Source: Thelephora terrestris (Eukaryota; Basidiomycota; Agaricomycetes; Thelephorales; Thelephoraceae). Taken from it: a stretch of 64,000 nt of DNA. This document shows positions 47,219 to 57,504 of the stretch, in pieces; position 1 is the first letter of the stretch, and each line of letters opens with the position of its first letter. The stretch spans positions 3,844,001 through 3,908,000 of the forward strand of contig WIUZ02000001.1 of assembly GCA_015956445.1 (NCBI GenBank). The letters run 5' to 3'. A program made the position numbers and the translations under genes. The notes under the pieces were generated by a model. It was not told the DNA's origin. It made no database searches and was given only the letters and a program-made list of their open reading frames with translations.

Positions 47219-48611
47219 TCACGGTTTCTGGCCAGGTTCCGTCTTAAGCTTCTCGCTCACCAACTCGTGGAACTCCTCCCGCAGAATCGTCTCTCTCCTC
47301 TGTCGCTCTTCCTTCTGCAACTTTAAAATGCCTCGCCTCTCTTCTGCGCTGATGACCTGGTTCTCCTTCCGGATACGCACGGCGTTCATTCGCTTGTGCC
47401 TACTTCCACTCATCACGTAGCCCACAGACTCGAAATTTGCAATTTCGTCCGAGGTCAATCCAATCTCGCCACGACGCGGGATACGGACACTTGGGTCCTC
47501 TTGAAGGAATGCGGCCATGGCACTGCCTTCACCTCGAAGTAATGCTCCTCCGTACTGCCGCTCGTCGATACGTTTGTTGGATCTCGTCTCCACGACAGGC
47601 GCAGGTAGCGGTCCAACCTCAGGGTCCGAATCGTCATCTGCAAATTGTGTGGAAGCCTTCGTCGCAACGGCATCATTGGTCGCGGTTGAGGAGGATGCTG
47701 CCGGGACAGGAGGGGGGCCCATGAGGACGCCGGTGCTAGGTTTTTCGACCCATTCGTCATCGTCAAGTTCTTCCGAAGAACGCGGTGGAGTCTGTTCCAC
47801 GCTTTTGCTCTTTGTCCGTTGCCGCTGTGGCGAACGCGTAGAGCCGCGTCGTCGGTGGTCCCGGTGCTGGTCCCTTTCATCATCTTCGCTGTCGTCGTGG
47901 CGTCGACTTTTTCGGCTTGACTTATGACGACGGGAATGGTCTTTACCCGAACGCCGCTTCCGCTTTTCTTTGCGCCTCTGGTCTTCTTCAGAAGATTCCG
48001 ATGAGTCAGTCGAAGGTGAACGTCTCCGACGCTTCGACCGTTTGCTTCGCCTTTTGTCGGAATCTAGAGACCTGGGGTGATAATTAATTGTCCTGGAACA
48101 TCATGCACAGTGGAAACGAGACATACAAGCTACGAGCACGAGGTTTTGGTGAGGGTGGCCATACGTTCGCCGTAGCAGCTTCACGTTGAAGTCGGCGACT
48201 GTCATCATGGCGTTAGCATATCGAGATTAGAATATACACCTTCAAAACATACCTTTCTAAATAGTCTGCGCTTCCACCGCCATACCCGCCACCATAACCA
48301 CGATAAGGGCGTGAGTGATTCGGTTGACTGTTTTCCTCCCGTGTGGGAGGAGGTGAATGAGGACGGCGGTATGCTGAATATTCCGGGCTCGAACGACGTG
48401 CTCGTGAGTCCTTCTCCCTACCAGGGCTCCTGCTGCGCGATCGTGGCTTCCTGTTTCTGTCATCGTCTCGGGAAGGTCGGTGTCGATCTGAACTTCGGTC
48501 GCGTTCGCGTCTGTCATCGCGAGAGTCTCTGTTTTGGTGGGGTGGTTTGTCACGCAATAACTGGCTGTCGGATGGCACAAGGCCAAGTCGTGAAGGGTGG
48601 ACGGTGGCCAT
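47219..48611 (-). CDS. NKAP-like (SynMuv) nuclear RNA-processing protein
   Basis: Three minus-strand exons (48611-48253, 48198-48127, 48071-47219) encode about 427 aa. The first 250 residues are dominated by Arg-Ser, Arg-Asp and Lys-Arg dipeptides, with a Tyr/Gly motif (YRGYGGGYGGGSADYLER). The conserved C-terminal domain is YGGALLRGEGSAMAAFLQED, RIPRRGEIGLTSDEIANFES, VGYVMSGSRHKRMNAVRIRK and ENQVISAEERRGILKLQKEE. This is the NKAP C-terminal domain, known in animals from proteins associated with spliceosomes and transcriptional repression. In a fungus a role in splicing or RNA processing is the likelier reading. The gene shares a 56-bp start-to-start interval with KTI12. Confidence 0.88.
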
Positions 48612-48667
48612 GAAGGAAGAGGTGGAGAATGAATGATCACGTGGAGCTCAGATCGACCAATATCAAT
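48612..48667. promoter_or_regulatory. 56-bp bidirectional start-to-start interval, NKAP / KTI12
   Basis: The two opposite ATG codons (48611 and 48668) are separated by just 56 bp. Core promoters and leaders must overlap each other or the coding regions. Confidence 0.5.
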
Positions 48668-49774
48668 ATGGCACTCATCACCGTTACCGGTTACCCCTGC
48701 TCTGGGAAATCGAGAAGGGCGCAGCAACTCAAGGAGTATCTGGAGAGCAAGCTCGTTAATCCAGAGTACGGCGGACCGACTTTAAATGTGCTCGTGTTGT
48801 CCGATGACAGCCTAAATATCTCTCGGGGTGTCTATGATGGTATCTGAGTTGGTGTATTTTGGGGTTTTTTGTGATCTGACTTTATGGACAGACAGCCGAC
48901 TTGAAAAGCCCGCTCGAGGGACACTGTTATCTGCCATGCAAAGGCACATGGGACAAGACACCATCCTGATCATGGACTCGCTCAACTATATCAAAGGCTT
49001 CAGATACCAGATGTATTGTGCCGCGAGAGAAATGAAGATAAGGGTTTGCACAGTAAGTTGCATCGTTCCAAAGTTTCGTTTATTTTAACGAAGCAGATCT
49101 ATGTCGTGGCCAAACCAGAGCTATGCCGCGAGTGGAACTCAGGCCGTGAGGAGAGAAGTATAAAATATTCGGCGGAGACGTACGAACCCAGCGACCTGTT
49201 CACTCAAAGTCCCGGTAACTCATGCTAGTGCAGGCTCGACAATCTCCTACAGCGGTATGAGGAACCCTCGTCAATGGTTCGGTGGGATTCTCCACTGTTC
49301 ACTATCCCATGGACAGACGAGAGTCCGCCGAATGATGATATCTGGAAGGCGGTAACAGAAGGCCTCGTCAAACCACCCAACGTCGGGACACAGTCGGTTG
49401 GTCAATGCGTCACCTTTGTTGCCCCGGCTAATCTTCTTTCTCAGGTGCCGAAAGCGCCCTCAGACACACTCCACATCCTGGAGCACACCGCAACGGCCAT
49501 AGTTTCTGCGATTATGGCGCACCAATCTGCTAGCCAAGGGCTGTCTCTTGGAGGATCGACTGCACTGAACGTGTCGCCAGGGTTGAATGTCTCAATAAAC
49601 CTCCCCGTTCGCTCTCTCACTTTATCCGAAGTGCAGCGGTACAAGAGATCATTCGTCACAGTGCACAAGAAAGCGATGACGATTGGAACTGTGGAGAAAG
49701 GAGCTGTAGATTTGACAGAGGATGCAGTTGCACGTAAATTTGTCGAATACCTCGAGGAGAACCTGAAGCCGTGA
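48668..49774 (+). CDS. KTI12: KTI12, Elongator-associated P-loop protein
   Basis: Five exons (48668-48839, 48892-49052, 49097-49179, 49234-49396, 49445-49774) encode about 302 aa, the family size. The P-loop is at the N-terminus (MALITVTGYPCSGKSRRAQQ). Also visible are TLNVLVLSDDSLNISRGVYD, KPARGTLLSAMQRHMGQDTI, LIMDSLNYIKGFRYQMYC, a CREWN segment, and MVRWDSPLFTIPWTDE. Kti12 resembles PSTK-type tRNA kinases. It binds tRNA and ATP and is needed for Elongator-dependent wobble-uridine modification. Each splice junction completes a conserved segment, so the model is secure. Confidence 0.93.
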
Positions 49775-49959
49775 GCCGCTGGGGGCTGAGCGCTGAGCGC
49801 TGAGCGGGCGCAATCGATCAGTTTCACGTGTTTGATCGTGCGGGGGTGAACTCCTATGACGACCTTTAAAGTCACTGTCAGTGTCTCGGACACCTTCCAC
49901 TCTTTTCTTCTCTCTTCACCTCCTCGCACACTCTTGAGCACTGCAGCGAAGTCGAAATC

Positions 49960-51566
49960 ATGGCCTACATCCCCCTGATAGGGCGGCTCACGCTCAGGGA
50001 ATATTTTGCAGTCTTCTTCGGTTTTGTCTTCCTTGGAATCGAAATGCTCGTCCGCCTCGTCATCACGATAATACTCCCGCGTCCAGTCGTCAACTGGTTC
50101 TACCGAAGATCGCGGACGCTTTACAAATTCGCGCGCAATCCCGTAGACAAGAATCGTGATTCCCACCACGACCCCGCTCGAGTTACGAGGATTCGAACTG
50201 CCGCAGATTTCGGGGAGCTCTGTTCAATATGGGGCTACGAGTTTGAAGAGCACGTCATGCTCACCAAGGACGGGTACTTGCTCGGCCTGCACCGTCTCTG
50301 TACCCCCCACGGGGCTCAACGCGCTCCTATCGGATCGCAAATCAACCAACCGGTCGTGTACCTTCACCATGGGCTGCTGATGAATTCGGAGATATGGATT
50401 TGCTTGACGTCACCGAATCGCGCTCTCCCCTTTGTCTTGGTCGACCTTGGGTTTGACGTCTGGTTGGGGAACAACCGAGGTAACAAGTACTCCAAAAAGA
50501 GCATCAGGCACGACCCAAATTCGAAGGAGTTTTGGAATTATTCCATGGATGACTTCGCCTGGCACGACATCCCGGATTCCATCAATTACGTTCTCGACGT
50601 CACTCGGGCGAAGAGTCTCAGCTACATAGGTTTCAGCCAGGGGTCCGCTCAGGCTTTTGCCGCCCTCTCAATCCATCCTCAGCTCAACCCAAAGGTCAAC
50701 GTCTTTATCGCATTGGCCCCTGCGATGAGTCCTACAGGTTTGGCCGCCCCTGTTGTTGACGGTTTGATGAAAGCATCGTGCGTGCCATTATTCGTTCCCA
50801 GACGACACAACTCATTGGTGTAGTAGACCCACCCTCATGTACCTCATTTTCGGTCGCAAGGCCATCCTCTCTTCCACCCCATTTTGGAACAACATCATCT
50901 ACCCTCCTCTCTTCACCAACGGCATTGACAAGTGTCTCGATTTTCTCTTCAATTGGAAATCGGCGAATATAACGACCGAACAGAAATCTGCCGCATACTC
51001 TCACCTTTACAGGTGCAGTTTCTCCCACATGCGTTGCCCTTTGTGACTTACGATGGCGAAATAGTTTTACAAGTACAAAGTCGGTTGTTCATTGGTTTCA
51101 AATAATGCGTTGTGGGCGGTTCATCATGTACGATGACGATGGCCTGGAAGTGTCAGTTTCCCATCGCCGCGATGGTTCCCGCGTGTCGTCCGGTCCCACC
51201 GCGTACTGCCCCGCCCGCTTCCCAACGAAGAACATCTCGAGCCCAATCGTTTTGCTTTATGGTGACTCGGACAGTCTCGTCGATATCAAACTCATGTCAA
51301 AACAGCTACCTGCTAATTGCAAAGCGATTCCTCTGGAGGTCAGTTCGTCCATCAACTCTACGCGTGCCCAGAATAATAACCATCCACAGGGCTACGAGCA
51401 TTTAGATGTGATCTGGGGTAAAAGTGTTGAAGAGGACGTCATCCCCAAAGTCCTCGAGATCTTGATCCGCCACTGCGAGAGCTCCCCCAGAGTTGACATG
51501 CACGTCCGAAATTCAAGTCGAAAGTGGGAGGAGGAGATCTCTACCAATATCTCCTCTTCTGATTAG
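49960..51566 (+). CDS. Alpha/beta-hydrolase lipase (TGL1/YEH steryl ester hydrolase type)
   Basis: Four exons (49960-50777, 50827-51012, 51065-51338, 51390-51566) encode about 484 aa. An N-terminal membrane helix is visible (EYFAVFFGFVFLGIEMLVR). The lipase-associated segment has YEFEEHVMLTKDGYLLGLHR and VVYLHHGLLMNSEIW, then DVWLGNNRGNKYSKKS. The nucleophile elbow is GFSQG, with the Ser at about residue 226. The acid is in YGDSDSLVD and the His in GYEHLD, completing the triad. Relatives hydrolyse steryl esters on lipid droplets or at the plasma membrane. The first intron ends TAGTAG; using the second AG gives KASPTLMYLIFGRK, which looks closest to the family. Confidence 0.9.
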
Positions 51567-52096
51567 TGTACCGAACTATTTGGGCCCCGTTTTATCGCTA
51601 TGGACTGATATTGGGTGACTATCCACAATTCTAGACATAATTATATCCGTCGTAGAAGGGTGCCAGTTGCCGAGTTTCGCGGTGTTCCTGACCCTGCAGA
51701 GCGGTCGGGGTCCCATCATCTCCCTCAAAAGGCTCGAAAAATATGTCTAGAACCATGTAGAGTCGTGTGGATAGTCACCCATTATGGACATAAATTTTAG
51801 TACATTAGTCGCTGGATGTATATTGCACTAGTTATTCAGTTGTACCGTGCACGTCGAATGGTATATTTGGATGGAAATTTTGGCTCGGCTGTTCCAAAAA
51901 TGGCCAATCTCAAACTGGGAAACCACTCGCGCTGGTCGAAAAATTTCTGATCATTGAGGTACATTACTGGTTCAAAACAGAGTAAAGTTGGTAAAACACG
52001 CGAAACGAGTGGATAGCGGAGAACGCGATGGACAGAACAATTTAACGGCGATATTCGGAACAAAGGAAGGGCGGTTCGTAATGAGCGGAACATGAT
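51567..52096. other. Intergenic region holding a miniature element
   Basis: Convergent 3' region between the lipase gene (+) and a hypothetical gene (-). Besides the 168-bp element at 51613-51780 I see nothing else coding. Confidence 0.4.
51613..51780 (+). mobile_element. Miniature inverted-repeat element, copy 1 (168 bp)
   Basis: The element begins GGGTGACTATCCACA and ends TGTGGATAGTCACCC, a 15-bp perfect terminal inverted repeat. It is flanked by ATT on both sides (51610-51612 and 51781-51783), consistent with a 3-bp target duplication. Subterminal inverted copies of TCTAGACAT lie inside. It encodes nothing. The second copy at 56351-56518 is its reverse complement with about two mismatches. 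Confidence 0.85.
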
Positions 52097-53596
52097 CTAA
52101 TACGGTCGAGAAGGCAAACAACCAGGATTGCCACGAATCGAGTTCATTTCGTAAACCATGCCAAGCGAAGGACTCTGGGAGGACGAATGCACCGTAGAAC
52201 GCTTGTTGGAAGGAGAGTTGAAGAGTTTGAGAGGGGAGCCTGTCCTGTGGGACCCACCGATCGAGCCGACGGTGCTGTTGCGTTTCATCAGTTTCAGCCT
52301 AGACCAGATAGACCGCTTTTGGGAGTCCTCCCTGACATCTGGAGACCGAGGCGTCAGACGGATGGAGAACGGTAACAGGGGCTTCGGATCGCTGAACAAC
52401 GGTCCCAAATGCGGAGTCGTTGGGGTCGAGGGGGAAGAACCGAATTTCCTAGACCTCAACGTAGACGATGCAGGTTTTGGGGCGGCAGAGAAGAGAACGG
52501 TCGAGGAGTGCTTGATGGAACGGACGACCGTACTTTTAGGAGTCGGAGAGTGGGAACGGATGAACTGCGACAATGGGGAGACTGCGGCTTCAAAGTTTCG
52601 AAGGAACCTTTCGTCGACTACGGAGAGCTCTGGAAGGGACTCGTTGGCGTAGCTGGAGGTCCTGCCTTTTGGTGTATAGCCCTCCTTTTCACTATCACTG
52701 GGAGTGATGGGAAGCGAGAGAGAAGGAGCGGAACCGAAGCGAGAAGACCAAGAGGTAGAGGACTGTGGCTCCTCCTCGTCAGCGAACAGATCCTCTGTAG
52801 GAATTGACATCGTCTCCGCTTCCTCCTTAGGTGCTTGTCGTTGAGTTTCCGACGAATAGACTGAAACGGAATGCGCATCGTGCAGGAGGCTTTCGTCGTC
52901 GGAGCTTTCCATCTCCAACATCTCCGGGATCCTTAGGTCCGTAAGCATCTGCATGACATCCTCGGGTTCCAAAGGAGTTTTATCAGAGTCCTCTGAGCTA
53001 GACGTGTCGGAAGCCTGCTCCTCCGGGGCCAAAGACGCAGGTAGATCATCAGGAAAGTAGCCTTCTTCAGACATCTCCGCGAGGTCCGCGTACATCATCT
53101 GAACGTCAGCAAGCATCCCTTTGAGTCTAATTTCAATTTCCCAGTCTTCCAGCTCGGGCCCATCACCATCGAGGTCAGGGGTAGCAGGCGTAAACACCAG
53201 CTTTGGAGGATCGTCGTAGCCCGCAGTTTCCGCAGGAGAACGGAGATGCTTTGAGAGCCTCAAACTGTGGATGTCGGCTTGGATCTCGTCGAGTCCTTCA
53301 GAAAGGGTCTCGACATCCTCTATAAGCGCTGAAAGGATGTACTTGAGGTGCGACGACCCACTCTCGCGCCATTCAGGAGATGCAGTGAAGCTGGAGTGCT
53401 CGGAAGATGGGCTGAAAGAGCGAGTAGGCAGAGAGACGGACTGAGAAGGATCAGGGAACTCGTCGAGGTTCCAAGCGAGGGAGGACTCGGAATGGTTTTC
53501 ATCGTCATCTTCGTGCTCGTCGGCGTGTTCGTACAGGGGGTCCTCTGGTTTTTCCTCTTCTTCCCAGATAGCATCGAGCCCGTCTTTAATCGCCAT
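52097..53596 (-). CDS. Hypothetical acidic, Ser/Pro-rich protein
   Basis: A single minus-strand exon from the ATG at 53596 encodes about 499 aa. The frame opens a little further upstream, but only at a GTG. The protein begins MAIKDGLDAIWEEEEKPEDP and is acidic and Ser-rich. It has one predicted helical segment (YILSALIEDVETLSEGLDEI) and another (RLKGMLADVQMMYADLAEMS). The C-terminal third is basic and Ser/Pro-rich (KRSIWSRLKLMKRNSTVGSI). I recognise no domain. The uninterrupted frame is notable in such intron-dense surroundings, but its length and amino-acid composition suggest a real gene, probably an intrinsically disordered nuclear or cytoskeletal protein. Confidence 0.65.
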   Translation of the reverse strand: MAIKDGLDAIWEEEEKPEDPLYEHADEHEDDDENHSESSLAWNLDEFPDPSQSVSLPTRSFSPSSEHSSFTASPEWRESGSSHLKYILSALIEDVETLSEGLDEIQADIHSLRLSKHLRSPAETAGYDDPPKLVFTPATPDLDGDGPELEDWEIEIRLKGMLADVQMMYADLAEMSEEGYFPDDLPASLAPEEQASDTSSSEDSDKTPLEPEDVMQMLTDLRIPEMLEMESSDDESLLHDAHSVSVYSSETQRQAPKEEAETMSIPTEDLFADEEEPQSSTSWSSRFGSAPSLSLPITPSDSEKEGYTPKGRTSSYANESLPELSVVDERFLRNFEAAVSPLSQFIRSHSPTPKSTVVRSIKHSSTVLFSAAPKPASSTLRSRKFGSSPSTPTTPHLGPLFSDPKPLLPFSIRLTPRSPDVREDSQKRSIWSRLKLMKRNSTVGSIGGSHRTGSPLKLFNSPSNKRSTVHSSSQSPSLGMVYEMNSIRGNPGCLPSRPY

Positions 53597-53954
53597 GCCA
53601 GATGGGACAGTTGTACACACGGATGATTGACCGAGAAAGTTGGGGGAAGTGATGGTGGACGTTCAAATCATGAAACTGGTTTCGATCACGAAACGGTCCG
53701 TAAGATTGACGGTCAACGATTTTGTAAAAACCCCGGGGCGGGCCGATCTTCAGAAAGTTTATCAATGAATATTTGAATTGTCCCTGGGTGAAAATCGCGG
53801 AGCGGCCGCAGTAATGGACATCCAGAGGGGACTCAATGGCATTATAATAATGTTGTCTTCCGGTCCTTCGAAAAATTTGGCCGTGTGGTTCACGAAGAGT
53901 TCATACCAGATGACACAACTACAGGTTACAGTAAGAAGGGGTAAATATCTCGGT

Positions 53955-54911
53955 TCACGTGGCCCACAGCGCTTCGGTTTCCTCTTCACTGGAATTACTA
54001 GTACTGGAATCTGCCGACTTTGTCCATTTGAAACCAAGACTGTACGAGGGATCGTCTTCCCACGTATCGAGTTCATCAAGGAGGGCCTTGCCCCAGTCGA
54101 AGGTTTCATGAAGCGAGTAATCAGCAGGGCCGTCGACGAACTTGATTAGGCCTTTGCCCACTGGCCGAATGAAGCCATCTCCGACCGCATTTTGAATGAG
54201 GGCCCGAATAGGGTCGAAGAATCCAAGGACGTTTGCAATGACGACGGCTTCGAATAGATAGAGTCAGTATTTCACGAGGGACGCAAGAAGATTTGGGTGT
54301 ATACGTTTTGAGTGGATTCCGATTTGAGTCCAAGTGGTGACCTCGAATACCTCCTCGAACGTACCGTACCCACCAGGGAGCCCAATGAAGCCGCACGAAC
54401 GTCGCGCCATCTCAACCTTACGTTCGTGCATGGAATCCACGACGACCTGAATGAAGGTTAGCGAATGCGACAATCGGGTTGACGGCCATCCGTACACATT
54501 CCATCTGGGAGCCAATTCAGTCAGAGGAGCGTCACGGGAGAAAGAAACTAGACCTGCCCTTTCCCTTCCATCTTCTCTCAATGAGTCGAAGACAGACATT
54601 GGTCCGTCAGGAGAAAAACGCTCTCCTTCGCCTCCTCCTGCGAGTATCGCATAGGGGATCACGCCGACGACGTCGCCTCCCGCGCTCAATGCAGCGCGCG
54701 ACACAATTCCCATGATCCCTTTGACCCCACCCCCGTAGACAAGCGGCCGTTTTGCCACAGCCAGTGCTCTCCCGAGCGCTATAGTACTGGTGTGAGAACC
54801 ATGGCCCGATATGATTCAGGCGAAGGAAGTCAACACACAGTCGGCGGCACACCGATAGGCCCTTTGCCTTCCAGGTGATGCGCCACAATAAACTGCGACG
54901 GCATTGGTCAT
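53955..54911 (-). CDS. LOG-family phosphoribohydrolase, copy 1
   Basis: Four minus-strand exons (54911-54839, 54778-54558, 54446-54305, 54247-53955) encode about 242 aa. The N-terminus is [20 protein letters not shown], then [20 protein letters not shown] with [10 protein letters not shown]. The active-site motifs are [16 protein letters not shown] and [17 protein letters not shown] (PGGxGTxxE). LOG enzymes release free cytokinin base from its riboside 5'-monophosphate; in fungi and bacteria related proteins may act more widely on nucleoside monophosphates. The acidic C-terminal extension of about 60 residues ([18 protein letters not shown]) exceeds the usual LOG core. The second intron (54557-54447) starts GCAGGT where the paralog has GT; it is open in frame. 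Confidence 0.88.
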
Positions 54912-56285
54912 GGTTTTCTGCAGGGATGTTCTGGGGAGTATCTAAGCAGGGAGATTCTGTTTGTCCGACTATCTATGGGAAGGGGTATTGTCAGGTAGAC
55001 TTCGGGGGATTGGATGATGCAGGCGCCATAGACCCAAATGAGTCGAGATGCTACCGCTTGGTTGGAAACTCACATGGGCAACACGGGTGGTGGTGGGGGA
55101 GGAGTGGGTAGGCCTTGGGTGGTTATGATGAGCTAAAAGATATAGCGAGGGTGTAGGACCAAAATGACTCTGAAGGCGGGGGGTTATATACGGTCCTTAC
55201 TATGGGTGCATCTACAACCCTCACGAAGTCGGATTTCGGCGTAGTTCCAGTTTTTCGGTGATCTCAAGTTTCATCGAACCCAGAGATTGAATAGCGGGCG
55301 TTGAAACTGCAGCGGGGACTGTTTAGGCAGGCATTTGTTTAGCTGATATATGGTGTGGTTTGCACCACACATTGAGTAGCTTGCGCAAAGCTTGCGTTAT
55401 ACTACGTCTGTTCAAACATCTGCCAGTGCGTCAGCATGTGGTCTCATCACGTGTATGAGGCGGGGACAACTCATGAGCTGGCACATATTGAGTAGCTTGC
55501 CTTACTGCGTCGTTTCAGACATCTGCATTAGCATGGATGCCCGGAACCTCCGACGATCCCTTACATTGTATTGAACGTTTGATCGCTTTATTACGCGATG
55601 ATACCCCAGACCTTCCCCGCAACAGTTTCCATTCAATGTCGGATAGCCGCCGGGAGTCCGCGAAGTGACAGAACGGGATACGCCAGGATACGCCATACGA
55701 CGATGTTTGAGACCAATTATATTGTTCTGGTCCGAGTTACAGCTGCTTTATTTATTCCGGGGCCCCTCCAACGGATCATCGATCATCGATCACTGCCCCG
55801 CAAAGGACACGAACTCCGACCGGACTGCCATCCAAACGAACAACGTGGGTCGAGTCCTCTGCCTGGCACTACCACTTCACCGTCGGAGCGCCGATGAATG
55901 GCATTGTTGCACCCCCGTTCGCGAAGGGTACTGCGTCCACCCGGTAAAATAGGAGCCACTGCTCTCAGCGACGTTGAGTAGCTGAAGGCGCTGCGAGTCT
56001 CAAGATACATAGGTACATCGTTGAAGTTCTGACGCACCCTCCATGTGAGTCAGGGCCTGACGGAACACATAATCCGCCCCACATTAAACGTTTCCAGTTT
56101 CTAATGCCAATCCCTCTCTCTATTGAGGCAATGAAAGGCGGGTTCTCCCCATCGCATCCGAGTCTTTGTTTGACCACAGGCATCATTCCTTTTCCCGTCC
56201 CTCTCACTCAAAACCTCATAGTGTGTTGCTCATGGGTAGGAACAACGAGCGGCAAAGCTCTTGTAGAGCTCAGCGTGGTCCGCAC
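54912..56285. other. Upstream region of LOG copy 1
   Basis: About 1.4 kb with no supported gene. Much of it has a counterpart upstream of LOG copy 2 (58452-59790), so it belongs to the duplicated unit. Several stop-broken frames occur on both strands, and none is coherent. It ends at GTCCGCAC (56278-56285), the left direct repeat of an insertion. Confidence 0.5.
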
Positions 56286-57261
56286 TAGGGTACGGTGAGA
56301 AATGCCCGAATTATTAACAGGCCTGTTATTAACTCGGTTAATGGGTGACTGGGTGACTATCCACACGACTCTACATGGTTCTAGACATATTTTTCGAGCC
56401 TTTTAAGGGAGATGATGGGACCCCGACCGCTCTGCAGGGTCAGGAACACCGCGAAACTCGGCAACTGGCACCCTTCTACGACGAATATAATTATGTCTAG
56501 AATTGTGGATAGTCACCCAATAACTGTCGTTAACTTGTCAAGAACTTGGGGTCGAAACCGGCTGTTATTAACTTCGCTTACCCTTCCTGTCGGTGGCCGC
56601 CTTCCAGGCACCGATACAACACCAGGAAGCGATATACGAGTAGCGAAATCGTTCCAAGATAGTTTACAACCATTAGGGTAAATTTACGTTCGACGAAATC
56701 CCCACCCGCCGGCTGGGCACAACGGAAGAGAAACGAATGGCGAACCCTCCCTCCCAAGTGGAAAGGTGTTCAACTGTCGGCCTCTCAGTACTCCGGCCGT
56801 CCCTTCAGAAATACCTCAAGGACAACAACTCGCATACCTCCAAAGGCTGCTGGATAACCTCCCAGGATCAACACAAATCTTGTGGATGAGGATGGAGAGT
56901 TCAACCTCGATGATTATGTTGATCTCACATGTCACCACTCCTCAGAGGTATGTTATCTGAAAGGCAGCCAACACCAGGCCCAGAGAATGCCATTACTTTG
57001 ACAGCCACACCCACACATGCCAGGACGAGAAATTGCGAACCAAGTGAAGACACTTGGGAAACTCTGTGAGATCAGAGTTGGGCGGCATATTTCTAAGTAT
57101 TTCTAACACTGTCAACAATGCTTCGGTTGTTATAACCGGTATGCTTATGTACAGTTAAGATATCTGTAAGTAACTAGTTAAAAAGAGTTGTTAAGAATGG
57201 GCCGCTCGTGCCAAAGTTCATAACGGTTAGAATTAGAAATTAATGTGGGCAATTTCTCACC
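56286..57261. mobile_element. hAT-like non-autonomous insertion (about 976 bp)
   Basis: The 8-bp sequence GTCCGCAC flanks the segment on both sides (56278-56285 and 57262-57269). Just inside are near-terminal inverted repeats: ACGGTGAGAAATGCCC at 56292 on the plus strand and ACGGTGAGAAATTGCCC read from the right end on the minus strand. The paralogous unit B lacks the segment (59764-59805 reads straight across), giving an empty site. The interior has a short residual frame (56766-56960) and a nested miniature element. Eight-bp duplications are typical of hAT elements. The left end has extra bases (TAGGGT), so exact termini are uncertain. Confidence 0.65.
56343..56518 (-). mobile_element. Miniature inverted-repeat element, copy 2 (nested)
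   Basis: The 168-bp core at 56351-56518 is the reverse complement of the element at 51613-51780 with only about two differences. An extra GGGTGACT precedes it at 56343-56350, so the terminal 8 bp are duplicated. AAT flanks both sides (56340-56342 and 56519-56521), matching the ATT at copy 1 in the opposite orientation. It lies inside the 976-bp insertion, so it arrived later. Confidence 0.85.
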
Positions 57262-57504
57262 GTCCGCACAGTGAGTTTTCGAATCGAGGGTTGAACCGTG
57301 TTGCCGTGACTGGCCGAAACAAGCACACCGGACTGATTATACTCGGGGGTCGGTAATGGCATCTAGAAGGGCCCCGATAGCATTGTTTTCGGCAGCTTAT
57401 CCTTTCTTCGCGGTCGATATTTTAGCCTTGTGGTTTTTATAGTATTAGTTACCAGATTATACAGTTACAAATTATAGTAAGAAGGCGTAAATGAATATCT
57501 CCAA

